Below, piece by piece: positions 32,325 to 43,034 of a DNA stretch of 64,000 nt. The position numbers and the translations under genes are program-made. This DNA is from Cladocopium goreaui (lineage: Eukaryota > Sar > Dinophyceae > Suessiales > Symbiodiniaceae). How positions within the stretch are numbered: position 1 is the first letter of the stretch; every line of letters begins with the position of its first letter. Under the pieces are notes generated by a model. That model worked only from the letters and a program-made list of their open reading frames with translations, did no database searches and had not been told where the DNA came from. Location: positions 62,001-126,000 of the forward strand of contig CAMXCT020001719.1 in assembly GCA_947184155.2 (NCBI GenBank). Reading direction: 5' to 3'.

Positions 32325-33645
32325 AGCTGATGTTTTTTTTAAATAAGCTGCTGGCTACTGGCTGCTAGCTGCTACTGGCGCTGGCTGCTGGCTACTAGCT
32401 ATGTGCACCTTTTGCGTGCTCTTGCCCATGTTCTTGACACCCATTGGTGCTATATAAACGAGAAAACTGCCAAACGTCACGTTTGAAACCCTATAGAAAT
32501 ATATACAAGATATATAGAAGTGCCTAACGTGTCGTCTGACACCCTAGAAAAACACAATTTTTCGACAGATTCTGTTGCTGGAGGCTGCTAGCAGTAAAAC
32601 AGTTTCGAAAAAATCACCTCCCGGGGGAAAACACCAGGGCTCTGAAGGACGAGCGAGTGCCAGAACCACGCCCAAAAAGTGCCTAACGCGTCGTCTGAAA
32701 TCCTAGAAAAATCTAGATTTTTGGTAGGCTGCTGGCTACTGGCTGCTGGCTGCTACTGGCGCTGGCTGCTAGCTACTGGCTATGTGCACCTTTTGCGTGC
32801 TCTTGCCCACGTTCTTGACACGCATTGATGCCATCCTAGAAAAACACAATTTTTCGTGCTGCTAGCTGCTGCACTGCTGCCGTTGCGCTTACTGCTGCTG
32901 CGTCTGCTTGGAAAAACGCAATTTTTCGATAGATTCTGTTGCTGGCAGTGCTGCTAGCTGCTGCACTGCTGCCGTTGCGCGTACTGCTGCTGCGTCTGCT
33001 TGTGTCTGCTGCTGCCTACTGATGCTTGCTGCTGCCTGCTGCTGCCTGCGGCGGCCTGCTGCCTGCTGCTGGTGCTGCTGCTGGTGGCTGCTGCTGCTGT
33101 GGTGCTGCTGTCGTGCTGGCACCTTTTGCGTGCTCTTGCCCACGTTCTTGACACCCATTGGTGCTATATAAACGAGAAAACTGCCAAACGTCACGTTTGA
33201 AACCCTATAGAAATATATACAAGATATATAGAAGTGCCTAATGTGTCGTCTGACACCCTAGAAAAACACAATTTTTGGATAGATTCTGTTGCTGGCGGCT
33301 GCTAGCAGTAAAACAGGTTCGAAAAAATCACCTCCCGGGGGGGAAAACACCAGGGCTCTGAAGGACGAGCGAGTGCCAGAACCACGCCAAAAAAGTGCCT
33401 AACGTGTCGTCTGAAATCCTAGAAAAATCTAGATTTTTGGTAGGCTGACTGGCTACTGGCTGCTGGCTGCTACTGGCGCTGGCTGCTAGCTACTGGCTAT
33501 GTGCACCTTTTGCGTGCTCTTGCCCACGTTCTTGACACCCATTGGTGCCATCCTAGAAAAACACAATTTTTCGTGCTGCTAGCTGCTGCACGGCTGCCGT
33601 TGCGCTTACTGCTGCTGCGTCTGCTTGTGTCTGCTTTTTTCTTTT
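32325..33645. repeat. 384-bp CTG-rich satellite, array 2
   Basis: Four units with the same marker at about 32407, 32788, 33121 and 33505 (spacings about 381, 333, 384). The order of long and short units parallels array 1, showing that the array was duplicated as a block with the zinc-finger tail. (CTG)n tracts at 32840-32945 and 33000-33115. Confidence 0.9.
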
Positions 33646-33860
33646 TGAAGTGTTCTGTTTTTTCTTTTTGTTTGTTGGTTTTTCGATTGTTCTCGGGTGG
33701 GTTTTTATTTGATTGGACTTTACGGTCCTCCCTGTTTTGATTTGAGCTGAGCGAAGACAATGAAGTTTGACGGCGGTGTTTTTTGTTTGTCTTTTTCCCC
33801 AGATAGCTGGCAAGCTATAGGGGTTCTTACTTCTCTAAGGTGGGGTCTCCGGTGGCGAAC
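33646..33860. other. Spacer between satellite and minisatellite
   Basis: T-rich (tttttcttttt) then unique sequence. No gene seen. Confidence 0.5.
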
Positions 33861-33864
33861 TTTT

Positions 33865-35325
33865 GAGCCAGGGTGCTGTGCAGGGTGCTGTGCAGGGTGC
33901 TGTCCAGTCTGCGGTGGCGAAGTCTGGCAAAGGTGCTGTGCAGGGTGCTGTGCAGGGTGTTGTTCAGACTGCGGTGGCGAAGTCTGGCAAAGGTGCTGTG
34001 CAGGGTGCTGTGCAGGGTGTTGTCCAGACTGCGGTGGCGAAGTCTCGCAAAGGTGCTGTGCAGGGTGCTGAGCAGGGTGCTGTCCAGACTGCGGTGGCGA
34101 AGTCTGGCAAAGGTGCTGTGCAGGGTGCTGTGCAGGGTGCTGTGAAGAGTGCTGTGCAGGGTGCTGTGCAGGGTGCTGTGCAGGGTGTTGTCCAGACGCG
34201 GTGGCGAAGTCTGCAAAAGGTGCTGTGCAGGGGTCTCTGGCAAGCGTGTTGTCTCATAGTTGCGGTGGCCAAGTCTGGCAATGCAGGGTGCTTTGGTCGA
34301 AGTCCTGGAAAGGTGCTGTGCAGGGTGCTGTGCAGGTGCTCTCAGGGCGTTGTCCGAGTGCGGTGAACTTCGCTGGCAAAGGTGCTGTGCAGGGTGCTGT
34401 CCAGACTGCGGTGGCGAAGTCTGGCAAAGGTGCTGTGCAGGGTGCTGTGCAGGGTGCTCTGCAGGGTGCTGTCCAGACTGCGGTGGCGAAGTCTGGCAAA
34501 GGTGCTGTGCACAATCCTGCGCAGGGTGCTGTGCAGGACTGCGGTGGCGAAGTATGGCAAAGGTGCTGTGCAGGGTGCTCTGCAGGGTGTTGTCCAGAGT
34601 GCGGTGGCGAAGTCTGGCAAAGGTGCTGTGCAGGGTGCTGTGCAGGGTGCTCTGCAGGGTGTTGTCCAGAGTGCGGTGGCGAAGTCTGGCAAAGGTGCTG
34701 TGCAGGGTGCTGTGCAAGGTGCTGTCCAGACTGCGGTGGCGAAGTCTGGCAAAGGTGCTGTGCAGGGTGCTGTGCAGGGGGGCTGTGCAGGGTGCTGTGC
34801 AGGGTGCTGTGCAGGGTGCTGTCCAGACTGCAGTGGCGAGTGCTCTTCAGACTGCAGTGGCGAAGTCTGGCAGAGGTGCTGTGCAGGGTGCTGTGCAGGG
34901 TGCTGTCCAGACTGCGGTGGCGAAGTCTGGCAAAATTGCTGTGCAGGGTCGTGTCCAGACTGCAGTGGCGAAGTCTGGCAAAGGTGCTGTGCAGGGTGCT
35001 GTGCAGGGTGCTGTGCAGGGTGCTGTGCAGGGTGCTCTGCAGGGTGCTGTGCAGTTTGCTACGCAGGTTTTGTCTAGACTGCGGTGGCGAAGTCTGGCAA
35101 AGGTGCTGTGCAGGGTGCTGTGCAGGGTACTTTGCAGGGTGCTGTGCAGGGTGCTGTGCAGGGTGCTGTGCGGGGTGCTGTGCAGGGTGCTGTGCAGGGT
35201 GCTGTGCACGCTGCTATCCAGACTGCGGTGGCGAAGTCTCGCAAAGGTGCTATGCAGGATGCTGTGAAGGGTGCTGTGAAAGGTGCTGTGCAGGGTGCTG
35301 TGCAGGGTGCTGTGCAGCGTGCTGT
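33865..35325. repeat. 12-bp minisatellite in a 60-bp higher-order unit
   Basis: The basic unit is gtgctgtgcagg (12 bp). It is grouped with a block gactgcggtggcgaagtctg to give exact 60-bp spacing at 33909, 33969, 34029 and 34089, then variable numbers of 12-mers. Every unit is a multiple of three, so frames stay open in both directions for 200-390 codons (GAVQGAVQ, CCAGCCAG and CRVLCRVL types on plus). I treat these as repeat artefacts. Confidence 0.95.
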
Positions 35326-35330
35326 GCTTT

Positions 35331-36085
35331 GGTTCCCACGTTGGGAACCATCAGTTCCAAGCTTTAGGAACTGGAAGTTCTTTGCAATGGTAACCTATGG
35401 TTCCCAGGTTGGGAAGCATGAGTTCCAACCTCTGGGAACCGGCAGTTGCTTGCAATGGTAACCTCTGGTTCCCAGGTTGGGAACCAGGAGTTCCAACCTG
35501 TGGGAACCGGCAGTTCCTTGCAATGGTAACCTGTGGTTCCCACGTTGGCAACCGTGAGTTCCAACCTTTGGGAACCGGCAGTTCCTTGCCATGAACCAAA
35601 CGCAAACATTCTGGTACCGGTCCATTAAGCAAAACAAAGCGTTCTTTACCGGTCCATTAAGCAAAACCATAAAGTTGTAAAGAAAATGTTTTCATATCAT
35701 TTTGACATGCACCTTTTTCGTGCAAAGACATTTATGCCGGCCCGGCAGCCGAACGCAAACATTCCACTACCGGTCCATTAAGCAAAACAAAAGGCCCTGT
35801 TACCGGCTCAGTAAACAAAACAAAACAACATTAAGAACCATTAGTTCGAACTTTTTGGAATCAACAGATCCTTCCACTGGTAACGTATGCTTTTTGAGGT
35901 TTGGAACCATGAGTTTCAAGCTTTCGCAACCGGCAATTCCTTACAATGATAGTTGCTTAGCTTCGAAAACATAAATTCTAACTTCTGGGAACCGGCAATT
36001 CCTTGCAATGGTAACCTCTGGTTCCCAGGTTGGGAACCGTAAGTTTCAAGGTCTGGGAACCGGCAGTTCCTTGCCATGGTAACCT
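35331..36085. repeat. 68-bp hairpin-bearing repeat, running into the gap
   Basis: Units begin ggttcccacgttgggaacc or ggttcccaggttgggaacc at 35331, 35399, 35467 and 35535 (exact 68-bp period), each able to form an 8-bp perfect stem. A degenerate continuation resumes at about 35965 and again at 36020, ending at the gap. Between them lie three copies of accggtccattaagcaaaac (35616, 35648, 35769). The array's repetition probably caused the assembly break. Confidence 0.9.
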
Positions 36086-36185
36086 NNNNNNNNNNNNNNN
36101 NNNNNNNNNNNNNNNNNNNNNNNNNNNNNNNNNNNNNNNNNNNNNNNNNNNNNNNNNNNNNNNNNNNNNNNNNNNNNNNNNNNNN
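36086..36185. other. Assembly gap (100 N)
   Basis: Exactly 100 N, the conventional placeholder for a gap of unknown size. Confidence 0.99.
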
Positions 36186-36530
36186 ATTTCCATGTTATCA
36201 TCCATCATTTCCGAATCCGCTGGTTTCAAGCCGTGCTAATCCGGCGGCGCCAAAGATCTCTCGATTTCAATATTTCCATCAAAATAGCTATGAACTTAAG
36301 ATTGAATCCCCATTGTCTACATGATCTATGATCTGATTTGGATGTGGAGATTCCTGCCTTTTTTCCCACCAATGATTGTTGATCATTATCAATTTTCCCA
36401 TCAAATCTATCATTTTCGATAAAACGCTTCTATGAATCCCATGAACCTCCTTATGTTTTGACCGTGTTTTCCCATGTTTCCATGTCATCAAGGCCCTATG
36501 GAGATGACATCCATGACATCCCTCCGCCAG

Positions 36531-39500
36531 GACTACTCCGACTACTCGGAGGACACGCCGTCTCCGCGGCGGCGGAGGCGGAGGCGAAGGAGGCGACGAC
36601 GGCGACGACCCAGTCCCAGCTACTCCAGGCACCGTAAAAAAAGAGATCCAAACGGAGAAAAACTGCTGGATTTTGATTGGATTCTGATTGGATTTTGATC
36701 GGATATTGATGGGGCTATGATGGGTATTGATCGGATTATGATTATTTGATGGATAACACCGGTATATATATATACACTTTGGAAGACATTTTGGGTTTGA
36801 CAATGCGAATTACCACACCTTTTTGCCACAGAAATGCTTTGCTGGAAATTCACCAGCATTCGGCCGAAAGGGTTGTGAAATCATCGAAATCCAAACAACA
36901 TCCCAACATCATAGCAATCGGACAAATTGCGATTAGCAACAGCACGCAAAAATACAAAATATCAATGAAGTTTGAACAAAGCAAAATTGCAAGAATCCAA
37001 TCATACCACAACCTAACTATGTTGACTATGTTGAATCTGTTTGTTTCCTTAGAAGACATCTTGGAGCAGCCCCATTGGAAATGCCGCACTATGGATTGGG
37101 GGTCCGCCTCTACAAAATTGAAGCCGTTTAAGCCTTGAACTTGGCGCTAAAAAATCCCGGCCTCAGAAGCAGAATGCACCATGATTGAAAGTTTTGGAGC
37201 CTTGGCAAGACAATAATTTGCAGCCCCGAGGCAAAAAAGACATAGAGTGAAAAAGCCAAGTCTTGACTTGACCCCTTTTTTGGCGTGAGAGCCATCCCGA
37301 TGTTCTGGCCAATCTGATGCTAACAAAGCTTAAGTTTGGGAAGCGTTTTTTTCTTTGGTGTCGTTATTTTTCAAAATGAGTTTCCCTTTTTGGAACCTTC
37401 AGAACCTTTTCTAAGTTTATGCCATTCTCATAGGGGATATGATCTTTTCAAGAGAGCTGTGATTGATCCATTTTGTGAAGGCCATCCTTGTTGGCGCCAT
37501 GATCTTGCTTCAAAACAGGTTCCAACTTTGGAGCCTTTTGGAACCTTTTGGGCCATTGTCTTTGTAACAGGCTTCCATTTTGGGAACAATTTGTTCTCTG
37601 ATGGAATCCCTAAGGGGCCCACCTTTTTCCAACACTTTCGAAGTGCAGATTCCGTCGCGCCAAGGAGGGAGACCTGATCCAGCCCATATGTGTCCATATA
37701 CATCCATATCATCTATGTGATCATTATTGATAATTGTAATGATTTATAACGATTTATGATAGATTTGCGGTGGGGCTACCATGTAATTCGGTATCCAACC
37801 ATGATCCAACCATGATGCATCCCAGCAATGGGCCATGACCCACTGGCAGGTCAGATAGCTACACTCCCTCGCGGGAGGCCAGTCGCCGGCGCCGTGGTCG
37901 CAGAAAAAGAAAACGCCGAGAGGACCTAGAAAGACATGGCCATGGTCAGCATGACATGGTCAGTGGCGGTATTTGACCATGGCAAAATGTGGCAGCTTGA
38001 AATGTGCTTCAAAATATGATATCATTGAAGCTGTAGCATTCTGTTATAAAGAAACCGAACATTGAGTAAAGAAACCGTTCTTCTTTTGTCGAGCTGTAGT
38101 CAGTTGAGTCGGTTGAGCTGACAAGTTTCAACCGACTCAACCGACTCAACTGACTCAACATCTAACGCAACGCTTGGCAGGACAAAGAGAAGTTGAACGT
38201 CACGTCCGAAATCGATCGCTTCGTGCGTGTGCCTTGGCTTCAACAGCTTCAACAGCTTCAACGTTTACCGGTGGTGGATGTTGACCATTCTGTCTGTTTC
38301 ATTTTTGAAGTCCAGGAAAATCCCTATCAGATTATCATCTCAATATCATCCAACAGATTTATCAACACATTTATCATCCAATCAACATCCATCCAACAAG
38401 AGGAACGCCATAGAATGCCAAAGGCCATAGAATGCCAAATTTATTCAACATCTTCCACCCATTTTCCACCCATCTTCCATCCATTTTAGGTGAACAAATT
38501 GGAGGAACGCTGCGAGAAGATCCTCCGAGATTTGGACGCGCCGTTGGCATTCAAGGTGCGGGATGGGATGGAAAACCCATGGAAAACCCATGGAAAACTT
38601 ATGGAAAATTGGGATATTCATGGGTATATTCTTGAGGATATATAAGAAATTAAGAGAATATGATTGAATGATAAAATCTACCAACAAAAAATCACTGGGA
38701 TGTTGGAGGATTAGTTTTTTTTTACAGGTTTTATTGCGCTTGACAAGAACCTATGAGCCATTCTGACACATCCGATCCATCTTACTCTACCAAAAAGAAT
38801 GAGTCACCCTACTTCAACATGACTCATATCATCTAATTTTAGCAGATATATCTCATATATCTCATATACCATCATATACCCACCTTGGTATCATCATATT
38901 TTCTCATCATATTTTTCATATTTTTTTACGGTTTTTCATGTTCTCATCTCATGTTTTCCCATGGTTTGCCCATGGTTTCCTCGAGGTCATGGGCCTCTCG
39001 GGCGGCACCAACACCTTCGAACTCAGCGGCGACGTGCGCGACCCCACGGCCGTGGTGCTGGCGCGGATCCGCAAGGCGCAGTTCGCTGCTGGGCTCGATG
39101 GGAAAACGGGGGAAAATCGGGGGGAAAATAGGGGAAATCCCTTGAGAAATGATGGATGATATATGGAGGATATGAAGGATATGGAGGATATGGAAAAGAT
39201 GGAGGAGGATTATATGAATGATGTGGATAGATGATGGATGGAGATTGGATAATGCTGTTTTCTGGCGTGATTGGAATATGCTTGGAGAACTTGCAGATGA
39301 TTGATTCATTAGAAATTGCTGCTTTTGGATTGGAAATGCATTGATGCGGTTGACCAACCTTTGTTTCTGATTGGCGATTTCGCGGGTGGATTCCTAGAGT
39401 TGGTTCATTCCTGTCGGTTCCTTCGGTAGATCAATTGCATTGTGATATTGGGATATTGCTCATGTCCTACTATATCTCTCCATTTTTTCTGGCATATGAA

Positions 39501-39760
39501 TAATTTGGAATCTCAGACATGCTTTTTAGTATCTATGGTTTGCTATCTGCTATCATTAAGAAGTCAGATATCATAAAAACTATTTTTTCGATTTTCATTA
39601 AGAAATTGGATTTCTAATTTAGGGTTTCCTATCAGTAGGCCACAAACTTTCGAATCAACTGTCATAGTTTCATTGGCTCAACGATCCAAGGCTCGAGACG
39701 TTCAGCCACAAGGGAATCGCCGTCGAAGGAGATCCAGCTCTAGAAGTGCCTTGGTATTGA
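36531..39760 (+). CDS. Arg-rich, multi-exon unidentified protein
   Basis: Six candidate exons: 36531-36633 after cag, donor GTAAAA, encoding DYSDYSEDTPSPRR then a 14-Arg run and PSPSYSRH (an RS-like segment); about 37878-37936 (in the phase following exon 1, SPAPWSQKKKTPRGPRK); 38181-38222 (DKEKLNVTSEIDRF, donor GTGCGT); 38490-38555 (VNKLEERCEKILRDLDAPLA FK, 22 codons, donor GTGCGG); 38986 to about 39080 (VMGLSGGTNTFELSGDVRDP, TAVVLARIRKAQ); and a terminal exon 39668-39760 (NDPRLETFSHKGIAVEGDPA ... VPWY, TGA). The three middle exons join in phase 0. The last junction may use a GC donor. An Arg/Ser N-terminus suggests a nuclear RNA-related role, but the conserved core is not one I can name. 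Confidence 0.55.
36640..37870. other. Large intron, no clear content
   Basis: AT-rich, with (gattggatttt)-type repeats at 36665-36740. The 130-codon frame 36746-37138 is not protein-like, though 37040-37140 might hide an exon. 37320-37680 has scattered ttttggaacc motifs faintly like the 68-bp repeat. Confidence 0.4.
38098..38155. repeat. 20-bp perfect inverted repeat
   Basis: agtcagttgagtcggttgag (38098-38117) pairs perfectly with 38136-38155, leaving an 18-nt loop. It ends 25 bp before the 3' splice site of the exon at 38181. Arms contain short tandem copies of gactcaac. Confidence 0.85.
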
Positions 39761-41304
39761 AAATGCCATGGAGAATGCGTTAAAATGGTTGTTTAACATC
39801 ATTTAGTAATATTTAATTTGATTTAACCATGGTTTAATATGGTTTAGCACTGGTGCTGGTAAGTGGAAATAAAAAGAGAGACCCCCAAGAGTATGATAAG
39901 ATGATGGGAATGGGGTCCCAAAGTCTATGGATATGGGCTTTAACCTTGTTTTTCACCATGAAAAAATATGGGGCTATAATTGACAGACTCCAGTTGGTTG
40001 ATGATGGGGGGTTGGGGGATTTTTGTCCATGGTGTTCCGTTTGTTCCCAGGATTCGGGTCTCAATACCATGTTGAAACTGGGGGTATGAAGAGATGACCA
40101 AAAATTAGACCATTTGGCGAACACACATTCTTTACAAAAATGCAGACGGTATTGCATGGTGCATTTTCCAGAACAGATTTGAACAGATCCTAAAAAAGTG
40201 GGTGTCAAAATTGAGGAGACAATATCAGTGGAGCCCATCACTGTGTCTTTTTCATGGATCCTGGGGAAACCAAGGTCGCTAGCTACGACACGAGGCAAAG
40301 AGATTTGCTGTTGGATGGCTGTTGATATGGAGAGTGATTGATGATTCTTTATTTCAAATATCTCAAAGATATGAACACAGATTTTATCCCATCGATGTTT
40401 TCACTTTTTGCTTTCAATTGTGAAGAAAGGATGAGTATCTGATCCGATTCTACTTTCACTGGTTGTTTTGTTTCAGACTGTTTAAGTAAGACCAAGTAAG
40501 ACCTATAGAGCCACGGTAGGTTCATCATGTCTTCATGTCTTCATCATGTTTTCAAGCAACTTGCCAGGTCTCTCCATCTCTGCGCCACGCAGTGTATCTC
40601 TGATGAAAAGAGAAAAGAGGGCGCGTGATAAAGACACGGGGCACAGCGGGTACAAGTTCGATCTGCGATGATTTTCATCCATTGAAGATTTTTGAATCTG
40701 ATGAATCTGATGAATCTGATGAACTCATTAGCCATTTAACATCATGTTGGATGTCACTCCCAAAAAAAGAATTCAGATGATTCAGGGAGAGATTTCAAGG
40801 CGTAGCTAGGGTGAATAAAAAAGTGATGTAGTGATGTAGCTAGGGTTAGTGAAGGCTGACTTGGTTCATCCTGGTTCAAGGCGGCTGGGCACCCCCTTGG
40901 GGCTTTTCCCTTGGGGCCCCAGTTGTCACTCACGCCATCCAAATTTAGCACTGCCCCACAGGGCTTCCATTTCAGGCCAGGCTGATCAGTCACACACTCT
41001 TTGAGTCTTTGGCTCTGCTTGGGGAGAAACCACCTTGAACATCTTTCAACCATCAGCTTGGTTGAAACGGTTGAAGTCCTTCTGTTTCACGAAGTTTCAT
41101 ATGTTTCGCATATCTGCGGCATTGACTTTTTCCTCCCAACTTGTTCAGTGATCAGATATCAGGCTGCTCCATGCCAGAAGAGGGCGAGGGAGGCGCTTCG
41201 CCTGATTCCATTCGATTCCATTCAATTCCATTCGATCCAGGCGACATGTCTTGCGTGTCTTCGGTGTCTCGGCCAATTTCGGGATGGTATCGGTGTGAGG
41301 CAAG
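39761..41304. other. Intergenic or intron stretch
   Basis: AT-rich to balanced, with gaatctgat and cttcatcatg short repeats at 40680-40715. The 154-codon minus frame (39834-40298) is not convincing. A possible small exon lies in 41150-41270, with tandem ttccattcgattcca. No RNA gene seen. Confidence 0.4.
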
Positions 41305-42110
41305 GATGTTGCTGAAAAGGAAGAGGAAGGAGGCTGCAAAAAGTGCTGCTTCGCTTTCCTGGACTGCATGGCCAGGGCACCCAGGGCCCAAGAGAAACAC
41401 CAAACACATCGATGTCAAGCCAGGTTCATGAGGGTTTTTGTTTTGACAACAGGTAGTATAAAGAACACCCAATATCTAGAGGATCATATGATTCATATGG
41501 GAATCATATCACACATATACGCATAACAACTATACGTATATATAGGCTATACACCAGCTTTTCTTATATAATATATTGTTACATACATAGATGTCATGAT
41601 ATTAGTGACCCAACCATGTGACAAGTTGTGTCAAGCGATGCTGCTCCACGAGGCCATGATCATCACCTCCATCATCGCCTGTTGTTCTGCCTGTTGGCGC
41701 GTCACCAAGGAGTATGCCATCTACCCAGTTCTACCCAGTGACCACTAAAGATCAGATAGATGATTTGCACATTTGATGACTTTATATGATTTTATGATGC
41801 AACAAACGGCAGAAATGGATGATCGTCAATCTTATTCTGATCTCTTCGCTTTGGATTTTTCATTGTTTACCATTGCTAGCATTGCATAGCTGTCAACATT
41901 TTTTCTCCAATTAGTCAGTGAATTAGTCGGTGAATTAGTTTGATTTTGTCATATGTAGTTGTTTTATTGTCTTGGATTATGTCATGTTTTTGTAATGTTT
42001 TTTAGGCCATCTACCCCGTGAAGCAAAGTCTGGTGGACACCTTTGACAGCGTCCAAGAGACGCTCTTCCCCTACAAGCAGGGCGTCAAGGCCGCGACCAC
42101 GGCCTTCATG
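41305..42110 (+). CDS. Membrane-like protein exons with GC-AG intron
   Basis: Exon candidates: 41305 to about 41368 after aag (DVAEKEEEGGCKKCCFAFLD C), 41636-41715 (AMLLHEAMIITSIIACCSAC WRVTKEY) and 42006 to about 42100 (AIYPVKQSLVDTFDSVQETL FPYKQGVKAATTAF). Exon 2 has a hydrophobic segment suitable for a membrane helix, followed by a Cys/Trp border. Exons 2 and 3 join in phase 0 if the intron 41716-42005 uses a GC donor and AG acceptor. The family is not recognised; a multi-pass transporter or an ER-shaping protein is possible. The 9-bp acgttcacg repeats at 42112-42147 follow the last exon. Confidence 0.5.
41716..42005 (+). other. Intron flanked by 11-bp direct repeat (introner-like)
   Basis: gccatctaccc occurs at the intron's first bases (41716-41726) and again as the first bases of the downstream exon (42006-42016). 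Removing one copy plus the interior gives a continuous reading frame (KEY-AIYPV). A direct repeat at intron borders is what a target-site-duplicating intron insertion would leave. Intron length 290 bp, GC-AG. Confidence 0.6.
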
Positions 42111-42323
42111 ACGTTCACGACGTTCACGATGTTCACGATGTTCACGATGTGTCTTAACAAACGAGGGTTTTCACCACTGGGATGATGCATGGTGATACCC
42201 TGATACCCATAGTTACAACATAACATGACATGGGTGACATGGTTCATATCAACGTGCATCAATGGTGAGACAGGTGTTTCAACATGTCTTAACATCATGG
42301 CTATGAAAAAACATGACATCCTG

Positions 42324-42422
42324 GTCTCCATTGGGTCTCCATTGGGTCTCCATTGGGTCTCCATTGGGTCTCCATTGGGTCTCCATTGGGTCTCCATTGG
42401 GTCTCCATTGGGTCTCCATTGG
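42324..42422. repeat. 11-bp tandem repeat (gtctccattgg)n
   Basis: Nine perfect consecutive copies. The 11-bp period is not a multiple of three, so no long repeat-encoded frame is possible beyond the three phases seen. Confidence 0.95.
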
Positions 42423-43030
42423 TCCATGAGTCTCTCTTTTTTGAAGCTTTTTGACCTCGGCGACGCTGCCAGGTACCTTATAGCTACACCGAGGCCGGAG
42501 ATGGGATCCGGGGTTGGCACTTTCTGCACTTTCTCAGCCTCTCCGCGTCGCAGGTACCCAGCTTCAAATTCCCTTGATGCGACAGCAAAAGCAATGCGAT
42601 CAAAAGAGTGCGTCGCAATTGCACTGGTTGACTGCAGGTTGCCTGCAGGTTGCGGCCTTGGGTACAGTTTAATAAGTTTTTAGCATGGCACCTGTACAGA
42701 CAGAAGACGGCAACTAAGACAGCAACTGGTTGGCGCACTGCAAAGCATGACAGATATTGACAGATTGTGGCCGTGCTTGCGTTTGGCTCAGGGCACAGAT
42801 CAAGATTGCACAATCGAAACATCGAAACGCACAGCTTCAGATCGTGGCAGATCTTGGCAGATAGTGGCAGAGTTTATGGTACAGATGGTGCAGTTAAACC
42901 TTTGACTTTCAACGATTTCCGATTTCCAGACCATTTTGATCCGTTTTTCATCTTTTTCCGCGATTTTGTCGACCTTCACGGGTCCAGGCCAGGGCCGTTT
43001 CCAGATTACGAAGCTCACTGAGCGGCGTGC
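42423..43030. other. Non-coding or unresolved
   Basis: The 152-codon plus frame ending at 42683 and the frame 42767-43021 (PLTFNDFRFPDHFDPF region) are not clearly coding. An upstream exon of the SUZ gene may be hidden here. Confidence 0.3.
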
Positions 43031-43034
43031 CAGG

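Noticed and set aside
28990-33400. tRNA-derived SINE or tRNA genes, because each 384-bp unit has a ggttcgaaa B-box-like motif
   Set aside because: No A-box at a proper distance and no cloverleaf can be drawn.
28458-33860. Missing Helitron helicase further downstream
   Set aside because: All frames to the gap are satellite, zinc-finger or minisatellite; no Walker or SF1 helicase motif found.
33827-35367. Long ORFs on both strands (up to 388 codons)
   Set aside because: The 12/60-bp period keeps all frames open; no non-repetitive segment or domain.
36746-37138. 130-codon ORF
   Set aside because: Spans AT-rich intron-like DNA, no domain; at most its last part may overlap an exon.
39834-40298. 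154-codon minus ORF
   Set aside because: No protein-like features, and opposite to all recognised host genes in the region.
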